Of a DNA stretch of 5,352 bases, positions 1-4,968 are shown piece after piece; the first letter of the stretch is position 1, and every line of letters starts with the position of its first letter. The position numbers and the translations under genes were made by a program. The stretch is from Aurantibrevibacter sp041747755 (GTDB taxonomy: Bacteria > Bacteroidota > Bacteroidia > Flavobacteriales > Flavobacteriaceae). The notes under the pieces are model-generated. The model saw nothing but the letters and a program-made list of their open reading frames with translations, had not been told where the DNA came from and made no database searches. The stretch covers positions 1 through 5,352 of the forward strand of contig JBGTEN010000326.1 of NCBI GenBank assembly GCA_041747755.1, given 5' to 3'.

Positions 1-2
1 TT

Positions 3-830
3 TCCGATGAATTGAAAGAGTACAGCAACAGGTTTATCTCCGATGATGCCTTGAATCGAAACTATTATATAAAGTCTATTATTGGTGGTCTGTTTATTGC
101 TGTTTGTATGACGGGTTTGGATCAGGATATGATGCAGAAGAACCTTACCTGCAAATCCCTAAAGGATGCCCAGAAAAACATGGTGTCTTTTAGTTTGGTG
201 TTAGTGGTGGTCAATTTTGTATTTCTGCTGCTCGGGGCTTTGCTATTTATTTATGCAGATCGTTTTTCCATTGCCACTCCGCTAATGGATGGCGCTCCTA
301 AATCGGATCTTCTTTTTCCTGAAATTGCACTTAACGGTGGTTTGGGGATTATCGTTGCCGTTACCTTTTTACTGGGACTTATTGCTGCGGCCTATAGCAG
401 TGCCGATAGTGCACTTACATCTTTGACTACCTCTTTTTGTGTCGATTTTCTGGGTATTGAGAAAAGACCGGAAGCGGAACAAAACAAGCTCCGTAAAAAA
501 ACCCATGTGGGTATGGGAGTACTCTTGATAATCGTTATCATTATCTTTAAATATGTGTTGGACCGCAATGTCATAGATGGCGTACTCACTGTAGCTACCT
601 ATACGTATGGCCCGCTTTTGGGTTTGTTTACTTTTGGGATTTTTACCAAGTATCAGGTAAAAGACAAATACGTTTTCCTGGTAGCCATAAGTGCTGTTGT
701 GCTCATTACGGGGATTGCACGAATTCCGCCTTCTTATTTGGGCGGATATGTTATTGGATATGAACTATTGCCTATCAATGGACTCTTTACTTTTATTGGT
801 TTGTTTTTGATACGGCGAAAAAGTTCTTAA
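3..830 (+). CDS. sodium:solute symporter (SSS/SLC5 family), C-terminal part, cut by window start
   Basis: Integral inner-membrane protein that would import a small solute together with Na+; the substrate cannot be told from this part. The frame is open to the window edge, and the first apparent start (TTG at 12) is only an in-frame leucine codon, so the true start lies upstream. Numbered from that TTG, a segment near residues 20-35 leads into the family-typical stretch GLDQDMMQKNLTCKSLKDAQ (35-54). Hydrophobic helices follow at about 57-81, 109-133, 165-182, 190-211, 220-237 and 243-267. The small-residue and serine-rich helix AAAYSSADSALTS (125-137) matches the SSS helix whose Ser/Thr residues form the second Na+ site in vSGLT-like transporters. 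It ends with a short basic tail (RRKSS) and TAA. Full SSS proteins are roughly 450-600 residues, so about half is present. It faces the NTF2-like gene tail to tail. The family call is firm; the substrate is unknown. Confidence 0.88.
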   Translation, partial: SDELKEYSNRFISDDALNRNYYIKSIIGGLFIAVCMTGLDQDMMQKNLTCKSLKDAQKNMVSFSLVLVVVNFVFLLLGALLFIYADRFSIATPLMDGAPKSDLLFPEIALNGGLGIIVAVTFLLGLIAAAYSSADSALTSLTTSFCVDFLGIEKRPEAEQNKLRKKTHVGMGVLLIIVIIIFKYVLDRNVIDGVLTVATYTYGPLLGLFTFGIFTKYQVKDKYVFLVAISAVVLITGIARIPPSYLGGYVIGYELLPINGLFTFIGLFLIRRKSS

Positions 831-832
831 GT

Positions 833-872
833 TTTGAGTGTTGAATCTATAAAAATCTATAAATCACTCAAA
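833..872. terminator. possible weak bidirectional terminator between convergent genes
   Basis: TTTGAGTG (833-840) is the exact reverse complement of CACTCAAA (865-872). The two are separated by a 24-base AT-rich loop containing two copies of ATCTATAAA. It sits between the symporter stop (828-830) and the stop of the opposing gene (868-870), and overlaps that stop. The position fits a shared terminator, but the stem is short, the loop long, and there is no clear T-run directly after it. Confidence 0.3.
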
Positions 873-1281
873 TATCTAAAATACCCTGTAGATCCCCATT
901 AAGTGGCGCCGATGTATGTTGATGGATTACTTTCCAATTCCCCTGTACTCTTCTAAATCCCAGGGTAATTCTATTTTTCATACTTCTTACAATGGTATTA
1001 TTGGGTGAAATGGCCTGGTAGGTAATCAGTGCGCTAGCAAACCCGATATTACCATCTTCTTGTGTAGCGATCATTTCAAAAAGCACCTTTACTTTTTCTT
1101 CTCCTAACGAACCTAACCAATCCTTTATACCCATATACCATGTTGCCAAACCGTTTTGATAGCCATGCTCCCACATGTCAAAAATCACAACATCTTCATG
1201 ATACAATGCAATCATTTGCTCGGTATCCTTTTCCCAAGCTGTTTGCCTGTAGAGGTTAAAAAAGTCTTGAATGGTTTTCAT
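868..1281 (-). CDS. SnoaL-like / NTF2-fold small protein
   Basis: A 137-residue protein of the SnoaL/DUF4440-like NTF2 superfamily, small alpha+beta cone folds used as isomerases, hydrolases or ligand-binding proteins. The N-terminal helix region (2-30) holds a DFFNLYRQTAWEKDTEQM pattern followed by LYHEDVVIFD (26-35), typical of this fold. The C-terminal strands carry NRITLGFRR (103-111) and NWKVIHQHTSAPL (115-127). This 'W.v.H.H.S.PL' ending is a hallmark of SnoaL-like and ketosteroid-isomerase-like proteins; His120 and His122 point to the pocket in relatives. No signal peptide is seen, so it is probably cytoplasmic. The start at 1281 gives the expected family length; upstream is AT-rich with no Shine-Dalgarno motif, usual in Bacteroidota. 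It lies downstream of the AT-rich orphan gene 1352-1822 with a 70-base gap. Base composition is nearer the core genes than the orphan genes. The exact reaction is not predictable. Confidence 0.82.
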   Translation of the reverse strand: MKTIQDFFNLYRQTAWEKDTEQMIALYHEDVVIFDMWEHGYQNGLATWYMGIKDWLGSLGEEKVKVLFEMIATQEDGNIGFASALITYQAISPNNTIVRSMKNRITLGFRRVQGNWKVIHQHTSAPLNGDLQGILDI

Positions 1282-1324
1282 AGTAAATTATTGGAACTTA
1301 CAATTTCATAGGCACGGAATGCAA

Positions 1325-1350
1325 TTTCACGCTATCGGGGTGAAACCGAT
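1325..1350. repeat. two overlapping, mutually exclusive short hairpins
   Basis: TTTCAC (1325-1330) pairs with GTGAAA (1340-1345). Alternatively ATCGG (1334-1338) pairs with CCGAT (1346-1350). The two stems overlap and cannot form together. They start just past the stop codon (1352-1354) of the upstream minus-strand gene. They may end that transcript, or be the remains of a palindromic element bounding an inserted gene. The stems are only 5-6 pairs and there is no T-run, so the function is uncertain. Confidence 0.35.
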
Positions 1351-1351
1351 G

Positions 1352-1822
1352 TTAGCTGCAGTACAGGTTCTTTAATCTTTCAATTTCGCTCAATAATAAT
1401 TCTTTCACTTTTTCTACTTCCAAACTTGACAGCTTTAATATCATTGAATTTCCAATAAAGGATAACTTGTCTAGCTTATCAAGCTTAACACTTGGATTAT
1501 AACTATTGTGAGTAATACTTTGTCTAACATAATTTAGTTCTTTGAAGAAATCGCTTTTAATTTCATTTTTGTTGAGTGAAACTTTGTTAGCTATTTCAAC
1601 TCGATATTTATCTTCCCAAATATTATAAAACATTGCAAGTGTATTTCCAGCGATGATTCGTTGATAATTTCCATTTTGTCTGTTTTTATTTATTTCTTCA
1701 TCAGTAAAATCTAATTCGCTGTCAAAATCTAAATCCTTAATTGTAAAAGATTTTATTTGTGGGTTTTTTTCTTTATAATCATAGAACGTTTTTTCCATAT
1801 TATAAAGTGAAAAATGAGCCAT
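1352..1822 (-). CDS. uncharacterised AT-rich protein with HEPN-like RX4H motif
   Basis: I do not recognise this 156-residue protein by name. It is predicted all-helical, soluble and rich in Lys, Asn and Glu. Two segments suggest a HEPN-like helical bundle: AMFYNIWEDKYRVEIA (63-78), resembling the first long HEPN helix with its W-E pair, and ELNYVRQSITHNS (95-107), which contains Arg100-X4-His105 followed by Asn. The RX4-6H motif is the catalytic signature of HEPN ribonucleases in toxin-antitoxin and defence systems; the family is known, its membership here is inference. The C-terminal helix (130-152) is charged and amphipathic. The start at 1822 gives the longest frame; Met9 is an alternative, and neither has a clear ribosome-binding site. 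A 60-base sample (1441-1500) is about 30% G+C against about 50% in a fabH-like sample (3901-3960), suggesting transfer. It follows the two-CxxC gene on the same strand after about 208 bases. No obvious antitoxin neighbour is seen. Confidence 0.6.
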   Translation of the reverse strand: MAHFSLYNMEKTFYDYKEKNPQIKSFTIKDLDFDSELDFTDEEINKNRQNGNYQRIIAGNTLAMFYNIWEDKYRVEIANKVSLNKNEIKSDFFKELNYVRQSITHNSYNPSVKLDKLDKLSFIGNSMILKLSSLEVEKVKELLLSEIERLKNLYCS

Positions 1823-1890
1823 TCTGTAAGCTTTAAAAAGTTCAGTTATTTAATTTTCGAAGTTTTGCAGTATGTGTGTCATTGTATTTT

Positions 1891-2020
1891 AGCCAACGTT
1901 TTGAGCATATGGCTCGCGGCGATCTGCGAAGATCTATCTTTCATTCCAGGATAATCTTGATCCGAAGATCATTTTTCGAATATGAGAAAATCCCGTAATA
2001 AGTTATATGCTCTGTTACTT
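1891..2020. repeat. imperfect palindromic intergenic element with tetraloop hairpins
   Basis: The outer arms contain ATATGCTC/GAGCATAT as an exact 8-base inverted repeat: GAGCATAT at 1903-1910, mate ATATGCTC at 2005-2012. Near the ends, AGCCAAC (1891-1897) faces GTTACTT (2014-2020), which complement only partly. Inside are GATCTGCGAAGATC (1921-1934, five-pair stem with a GCGA loop) and GATCCGAAGATC (1959-1970, four-pair stem with a CGAA loop). The whole looks like a folded element of about 130 bases between two orphan genes. I recall similar GCCAAC...GGCGATCTGCGAAG sequences between hypothetical genes in other flavobacteria, but this is memory, not a search. The general form recalls integron attC sites, but the end boxes fit that consensus only in part. 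Confidence 0.5.
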
Positions 2021-2030
2021 GCCGTTCTTA

Positions 2031-2675
2031 TTATTCTTGTTCAAATATTGGTTCAAATCTTAAATGTCTCAATTTAGAATTTTCATATATAACTTTTCTA
2101 AATTGTTGATTAACAATAGGCAAGGGATATGTTTGTCCCTTATTCCAAATTCTAAAATGTTCCCATGTCAAATAAATATCCTTATCCAATTTTTCTAAAT
2201 CCTTTTTATATGCCCAATATTCGGTAGGTCCTGTTTGAGTATTATAATGTCCACTTTTTCCACAAGTTTTGCATAAATCTTCTGTATGAAGAATTGAATT
2301 ATTTGTAAGTTTAGGAAACGTATTTAATACTCTTCCTTCTAGAAATTGGTTAAACTCTCTTCCTAGAATAGCCTTTCTGAAGTCGATCCCTTTTAAATTG
2401 CTTTCATTAATCCTTTTAACTAATTCTTTGTCAAAAATTAAATACCCATATCTTAAATTCTGATCAACTTTCTTTTTTCCCATCCTGTTTGATGGAAGAT
2501 GCAATTCCTCATTAGGTATTCTTCCAGCTTTACAATCTGAACATGCATATTCATAATTAAAAGCCTCATCCAGTTTCTTTGGGTTATCAAGTCCGGATGT
2601 ACAAATCCTTAAATAAAAAAATCTAGCCGATTTTAATTCTTCTTTTTGATATTCTTTGAAGGGTTGCGTTATCAT
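2031..2675 (-). CDS. uncharacterised protein with two CxxC pairs (putative zinc-binding; possible double-CXXCG immunity-like)
   Basis: A soluble 214-residue protein that I cannot name with confidence. Two cysteine pairs stand out: Cys45-SD-Cys48 in YEYACSDCKAG, and Cys135-KT-Cys138-G in LCKTCGKSGH, with His143 close by. Together they could bind one Zn2+. The order of parts is: RFFYLR near the N-terminus, the first CxxC, a middle region with YGYLIFDKELVKRIN (76-90), the second CxxCG, then a D-x-Y-LTWEHF region (165-174), and a C-terminal LRHLRFEPIF. This layout recalls the double-CXXCG family (SitI6-like immunity proteins of Myxococcus), but I judge that from layout only. The start ATG at 2675 is preceded by AT-rich sequence; the frame ends with tandem stops TAA-TAA. 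G+C is very low (about 22% in 2401-2460), unlike the flanking genes, suggesting transfer. A 20-base perfect palindrome lies 25 bases upstream of the start. Confidence 0.6.
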   Translation of the reverse strand: MITQPFKEYQKEELKSARFFYLRICTSGLDNPKKLDEAFNYEYACSDCKAGRIPNEELHLPSNRMGKKKVDQNLRYGYLIFDKELVKRINESNLKGIDFRKAILGREFNQFLEGRVLNTFPKLTNNSILHTEDLCKTCGKSGHYNTQTGPTEYWAYKKDLEKLDKDIYLTWEHFRIWNKGQTYPLPIVNQQFRKVIYENSKLRHLRFEPIFEQE

Positions 2676-2700
2676 TTTTGAATGGCAAGTAAAGTATCGC

Positions 2701-2720
2701 TATGAACACCGGTGTTCATA
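2701..2720. promoter_or_regulatory. 20-base perfect palindrome upstream of the two-CxxC gene
   Basis: TATGAACACC is followed at once by its exact reverse complement GGTGTTCATA, with no spacer. It ends 25 bases before the start codon at 2675 of the minus-strand gene. Perfect symmetry of this length suits an operator for a dimeric repressor, or a 5'-leader hairpin. A weak -7-like box (TAAGTTTA on the minus strand, 2765-2772) lies further upstream, so the site would be between promoter and start. No regulator gene is visible nearby. The symmetry is certain; the function is inference. Confidence 0.5.
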
Positions 2721-2808
2721 TATTCACTTATCATTACCCCTAAGCTACAAAATTTGAACAGTTGTAAACTTATATTGATTAAGTTAAATCGCTCCCCAAC
2801 GCCAACCG

Positions 2809-2870
2809 CTAAATACCTCAGCTACCACCTAAATTCTAAATACTCAGTACTAAATACTCAATACTAATAT
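2809..2870. repeat. degenerate 7-base tandem repeat overlapping a stop codon
   Basis: Reading + strand in steps of seven: CTAAATA (2809), a 6-base unit CCTCAG, CTACCAC (2822), CTAAATT (2829), CTAAATA (2836), CTCAGTA (2843), CTAAATA (2850), CTCAATA (2857), CTAATAT (2864). Every unit begins with C and nearly all keep CT.A. The last unit runs into the CoA-binding gene and supplies its stop codon (TAG on the minus strand, 2866-2864). The array starts two bases after a GCCAAC motif (2801-2806). Confidence 0.8.
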
Positions 2871-3223
2871 TGCCCTGTCGCCAACAGGACCAACGTACAA
2901 GCCTCTTCCACAGCAATACCTGCAGTTTTTAGCAAAGTATAAAATTCAGGATTTTCCGTACCGGGATTAAAAATAACCCGTTTGGGTTGTAAGGCTATAA
3001 TGCTATCATAATATTGTGGCTGGTTCGCCGGCCCCAGATATAAGGTTATGGTATGTATATCCTGAAAATCGTTAAGATCTGTTTTAATAGATACGCCGGC
3101 TACCTCACCTTGTTTCAGTCCAAAAGCCTGAGTAGGAACACCCTTACTCACTAGCCGATTTATGGCCAAATTACTGTATCTACTTGGTTTTAAAGAAGCG
3201 CCAAAAACTAGTGTATTCTGCAT
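2864..3223 (-). CDS. CoA-binding domain protein (YccU/CoA_binding_2 family)
   Basis: A 119-residue single-domain Rossmann-fold protein of the CoA_binding_2 family, related to the CoA-binding domain of succinyl-CoA synthetase and to E. coli YccU. The N-terminal nucleotide-binding turn reads TLVFGASLKPSRYSNLAINR (4-23), matching the family's 'V.GAS..P.RYSN.A...L'. The middle strand gives TLYLGPANQPQYYD (60-73). The signature KRVIFNPGTEN (81-91) and the closing EEACTLVLLATGQY (106-119) agree with the family's 'R.IFNPG.EN' and 'EACTLV.L' motifs. Length is normal for short family members and no region is missing. It is probably cytoplasmic; the physiological role of the family is poorly defined. 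The ATG at 3223 starts directly before the conserved first strand, so it is well placed. It is 180 bases downstream of the fabH-like gene, behind a strong terminator, so it is probably transcribed separately. Its stop codon lies inside a heptamer array. Confidence 0.87.
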   Translation of the reverse strand: MQNTLVFGASLKPSRYSNLAINRLVSKGVPTQAFGLKQGEVAGVSIKTDLNDFQDIHTITLYLGPANQPQYYDSIIALQPKRVIFNPGTENPEFYTLLKTAGIAVEEACTLVLLATGQY

Positions 3224-3329
3224 ATGTTAATTTGCGTGTTAAAGTCTGTTAAGGACTGTAACTATTTTGAAAAATATTCGTCTATTGGTTAGGTTAAAGT
3301 AATACGCATTTGAGAAGGTTGTATTTTTA

Positions 3330-3350
3330 TAGTTAATGGTTAGTGTTTAG
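3330..3350. repeat. short 7-base tandem repeat (3 units)
   Basis: TAGTTAA, TGGTTAG and TGTTTAG follow one another in register on the + strand, sharing T..TTAR. They lie in the 180-base gap between the CoA-binding gene and the fabH-like terminator. The rest of that gap (3224-3329 and 3351-3369) holds nothing I can identify, apart from presumably the CoA-binding gene's promoter, which I could not locate. Confidence 0.5.
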
Positions 3351-3369
3351 TACAATCTATCAATGCAAG

Positions 3370-3397
3370 AAACCCGAGACTTAGGTCTCGGGTTTTT
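3370..3397 (-). terminator. strong rho-independent-type terminator of the fabH-like gene
   Basis: AAACCCGAGAC (3370-3380) is perfectly complementary to GTCTCGGGTTT (3385-3395), giving an 11-pair stem with a 4-base loop (TTAG). It begins 9 bases past the minus-strand stop codon (3406-3404). On the minus strand the stem ends in TTT and continues CTT. On the + strand it runs into TTTTTAATTTT, a better T-tract, so it may work in both directions. Confidence 0.85.
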
Positions 3398-3403
3398 AAT
3401 TTT

Positions 3404-4414
3404 CTACCACCGTATTATGGCACTGCCCCAGGTAAAACCGCTACCAAAGGCCGCGAGCACTACTAAATCGCCTTCGTTAATTTTACCTTCTTCCCATGCT
3501 TCGGTTAATGCAATAGGGATAGACGCCGCCGTGGTATTCCCGTATTTCATGATGTTGTTAAACACCTGTTCGTCCTTTAATCCAAATTTCTTCTGGATAA
3601 ACTGCGATATACGCAGATTGGCCTGATGCGGAATCAATAGATTAATATCGGCTGCAGCGAGCTTATTTGCCGTAAGTCCTTCTACAATAACCTCACTAAA
3701 ACGCACCACTGCATTCTTGAATACAAACTGTCCGTTCATATACGGAAAATAGGATTCATCATTGGGGTCATTATCGGCTATAATATCATTTACCCATCGT
3801 TTGCCCATACCGGGAGCTATTAAGGATAATTCTTCTGCATGTTGCCCTTCGGAATGTAAGTGGGTGGACAAAATTCCTTTCTGATTATTTTCTTCCCGAC
3901 TTAAAACAGCTGCTCCGGCACCATCACCAAAAATAACTGAAACTCCCCTACCCCGGGTTGTCATATCCAATCCGTGGGAATGGAGTTCTGAGCCAATCAC
4001 CAAAACATTTTTGTACATCCCGCTTTTGATATATTGGTCGGCCACAGAGATGCCATACACAAAACCGGAACACTGGTTACGAACATCCAAAGCCCCAACA
4101 GTACCGATGCCTAAATCGCGTTGTACCAAAACCCCGGGACCGGGAAAATAATAGTCGGGACTCAAGGTGGCAAAAATGATGAAGTCGATATCGTTTTTAT
4201 CAATTCCCGCACGTTCTATAGCAATTTTAGCGGCTTTTACTCCCATAGTAGTGGTGGTATCGCCATCGCCTTTTATCACATGCCGTCTTTCTTTTATCCC
4301 GGTACGCTCCTGAATCCACTCATCATTGGTTTCCATTATTTTTGACAAGTCGTCATTGGTTACCACATTGTCCGGGACGTAGTAGCCCAGTCCTATTATT
4401 TTAGAATTGTACAT
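3404..4414 (-). CDS. fabH: ketoacyl-ACP synthase III (FabH-like)
   Basis: A 336-residue cytoplasmic KASIII-type thiolase-fold enzyme. Canonical FabH condenses acetyl-CoA (or another acyl-CoA) with malonyl-ACP to start fatty-acid synthesis. All three catalytic residues are present: Cys115 in NQCSGFVYG, His263 in LIPHQAN and Asn293 in YGNTTAAS. The CoA-pocket stretch DEWIQERTGI (31-40) has Trp33 and Arg37, matching Trp32/Arg36 of E. coli FabH. It ends in GSGFTWGSAIIRW, where the usual GGG before FTWGSA is GSG. It is about 20 residues longer than E. coli FabH (317), mainly through an acidic insertion around 175-225 (IIADNDPNDES). The ATG at 4414 fits the conserved 'I.G.G.Y.P' start. It stands alone, not beside plsX/rpmF as primary fabH genes often are, so it may be a second KASIII with different acyl specificity; the symbol is therefore tentative. 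A promoter-like site lies about 80 bases upstream and a strong terminator follows. Confidence 0.9.
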   Translation of the reverse strand: MYNSKIIGLGYYVPDNVVTNDDLSKIMETNDEWIQERTGIKERRHVIKGDGDTTTTMGVKAAKIAIERAGIDKNDIDFIIFATLSPDYYFPGPGVLVQRDLGIGTVGALDVRNQCSGFVYGISVADQYIKSGMYKNVLVIGSELHSHGLDMTTRGRGVSVIFGDGAGAAVLSREENNQKGILSTHLHSEGQHAEELSLIAPGMGKRWVNDIIADNDPNDESYFPYMNGQFVFKNAVVRFSEVIVEGLTANKLAAADINLLIPHQANLRISQFIQKKFGLKDEQVFNNIMKYGNTTAASIPIALTEAWEEGKINEGDLVVLAAFGSGFTWGSAIIRW

Positions 4415-4491
4415 ATTGATTTATTTGTGGTTTGGAAAAACCCTGAGTTGCCATCTGATTGATAACCGGGTAGGAAAACCATTTTAACAAT

Positions 4492-4521
4492 TAAAGTTAC
4501 GAATAAATAAAAGATATTCAA
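4492..4521 (-). promoter_or_regulatory. putative Bacteroidota-type promoter of the fabH-like gene
   Basis: On the minus strand a TTG (4521-4519) is followed after 19 bases by TAACTTTA (4499-4492), seven of eight matches to the Bacteroidota -7 consensus TAnnTTTG. The spacing suits the -33/-7 arrangement of this phylum's primary sigma factor. It would leave a leader of roughly 75 bases before the ATG at 4414. AT-rich sequence makes chance matches likely. Confidence 0.35.
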
Positions 4522-4553
4522 TAGTGGGGACTTTCTACTTGCTATTTATCAAT

Positions 4554-4616
4554 GTAAGTCGAAAGTCTAAGGTCGAAGGTCCAAAGTCGGAAGTTTCCGG
4601 TTTCTAGTTTCAAGGG
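4554..4616. repeat. degenerate 7-base tandem repeat (about 9 units)
   Basis: In register on the + strand: GTAAGTC (4554), GAAAGTC (4561), TAAGGTC (4568), GAAGGTC (4575), CAAAGTC (4582), GGAAGTT (4589), TCCGGTT (4596), TCTAGTT (4603), TCAAGGG (4610). The shared pattern is NNNRGTY, with the first bases free; the last unit fits only partly. No indels interrupt the register. Confidence 0.8.
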
Positions 4617-4628
4617 TTAATTAAAATT

Positions 4629-4687
4629 ATAAACGAATAAACAAATAAACGCATTGCCATCAAACTATCAACGGTCAACGAACAACT
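4629..4687. repeat. two neighbouring micro-arrays: 8-base x3 and 7-base x4
   Basis: ATAAACGA, ATAAACAA and ATAAACGC run in tandem at 4629-4652 with an 8-base period. After seven bases, TCAAACT, ATCAACG, GTCAACG and AACAACT run at 4660-4687 with a 7-base period, mostly sharing NNCAACN. They continue the repeat-rich stretch next to the NNNRGTY array. Confidence 0.65.
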
Positions 4688-4709
4688 AAAAAAGGTTTCT
4701 GGTTTGAAC

Positions 4710-4760
4710 TTGTATTTGATTTTTGTATTTGAGTTTGAACTTTATTCTTGAACCTGCACT
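4710..4760. repeat. left copy of a ~50-base imperfect direct repeat
   Basis: It begins TTGTATTTGATT (4710-4721) and ends ATTCTTGAACCTGCACT (4744-4760). Both blocks recur exactly at 4969-4980 and 4997-5013 in the same orientation. Between them the sequence is a loose hexameric run of NTTTGA words. The pair flanks the inverted-repeat element 4770-4907. Confidence 0.75.
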
Positions 4761-4769
4761 TTTTTTTGT

Positions 4770-4907
4770 TTTTGTCATGCTGTCCCGAATGGTCGGGAGA
4801 AGAGAAGCATCTTGATCAACTCAAGGATGCTACCACTAGGAAACAAAGGATAAAGTTCAGGTGTACGAAAGATTCTTCTTCTGCTGCGCAGCATCAGAAT
4901 CACAAAA
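4770..4907. mobile_element. 138-base MITE-like or REP-like inverted-repeat element
   Basis: The termini TTTTGTCATGCTG (4770-4782) and CAGAATCACAAAA (4895-4907) are inverted repeats with 11 of 13 matches. Inside are three hairpins: CCCGA/TCGGG with loop ATGG (4784-4797); AGCATCTTGA/TCAAgGATGCT with a 5-base loop and one bulged G (4806-4831); and the perfect 12-base palindrome TGCTGCGCAGCA (4882-4893) set between GATTCT (4871-4876) and AGAATC (4896-4901). The words GTCATGCTG...GAAGCATC and AGATTCTTC...CAGAAT resemble an intergenic repeat I recall as common in Bacteroidota. It encodes nothing, so movement would need a transposase in trans. It may also act as a terminator for the AarF-like gene. 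Mobility is inference. Confidence 0.55.
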
Positions 4908-4968
4908 TCAAGCTATCTTGGAGTTTCTTGATTCTTGGTTCAAGTTTCCTGTCTCATCTTTCTTGAAT

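Noticed and set aside
392..589. 65-codon minus-strand frame opposite the symporter
   Set aside because: Antisense shadow of the Na+-site helix region of the symporter.
1352..2675. The two orphan genes as a toxin-antitoxin pair
   Set aside because: They are separated by about 208 bases with a palindromic element between them, and neither resembles a known antitoxin, so coupled expression is not supported.
1320..2810. A complete integron
   Set aside because: No integrase gene and no attI are visible, and the palindrome's end boxes match the attC consensus only partly; kept only as a cassette-like hypothesis.
3363..3626. 87-codon + strand frame opposite the fabH-like gene
   Set aside because: It is antisense to the strongly supported KASIII gene and begins inside its terminator hairpin.
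4121..4345. 74-codon + strand frame opposite the fabH-like gene
   Set aside because: Antisense shadow of the conserved N-terminal KASIII region; no independent support.
4554..4687. CRISPR array
   Set aside because: Units are 7-8 bases with no spacers; CRISPR repeats are about 23-47 bases with unique spacers between them.
4748..4966. 72-codon open frame on the + strand in the gene-free stretch
   Set aside because: It lies across the inverted-repeat element and the direct repeat; its product is a low-complexity mix with no family resemblance, and no promoter or ribosome-binding site is seen.
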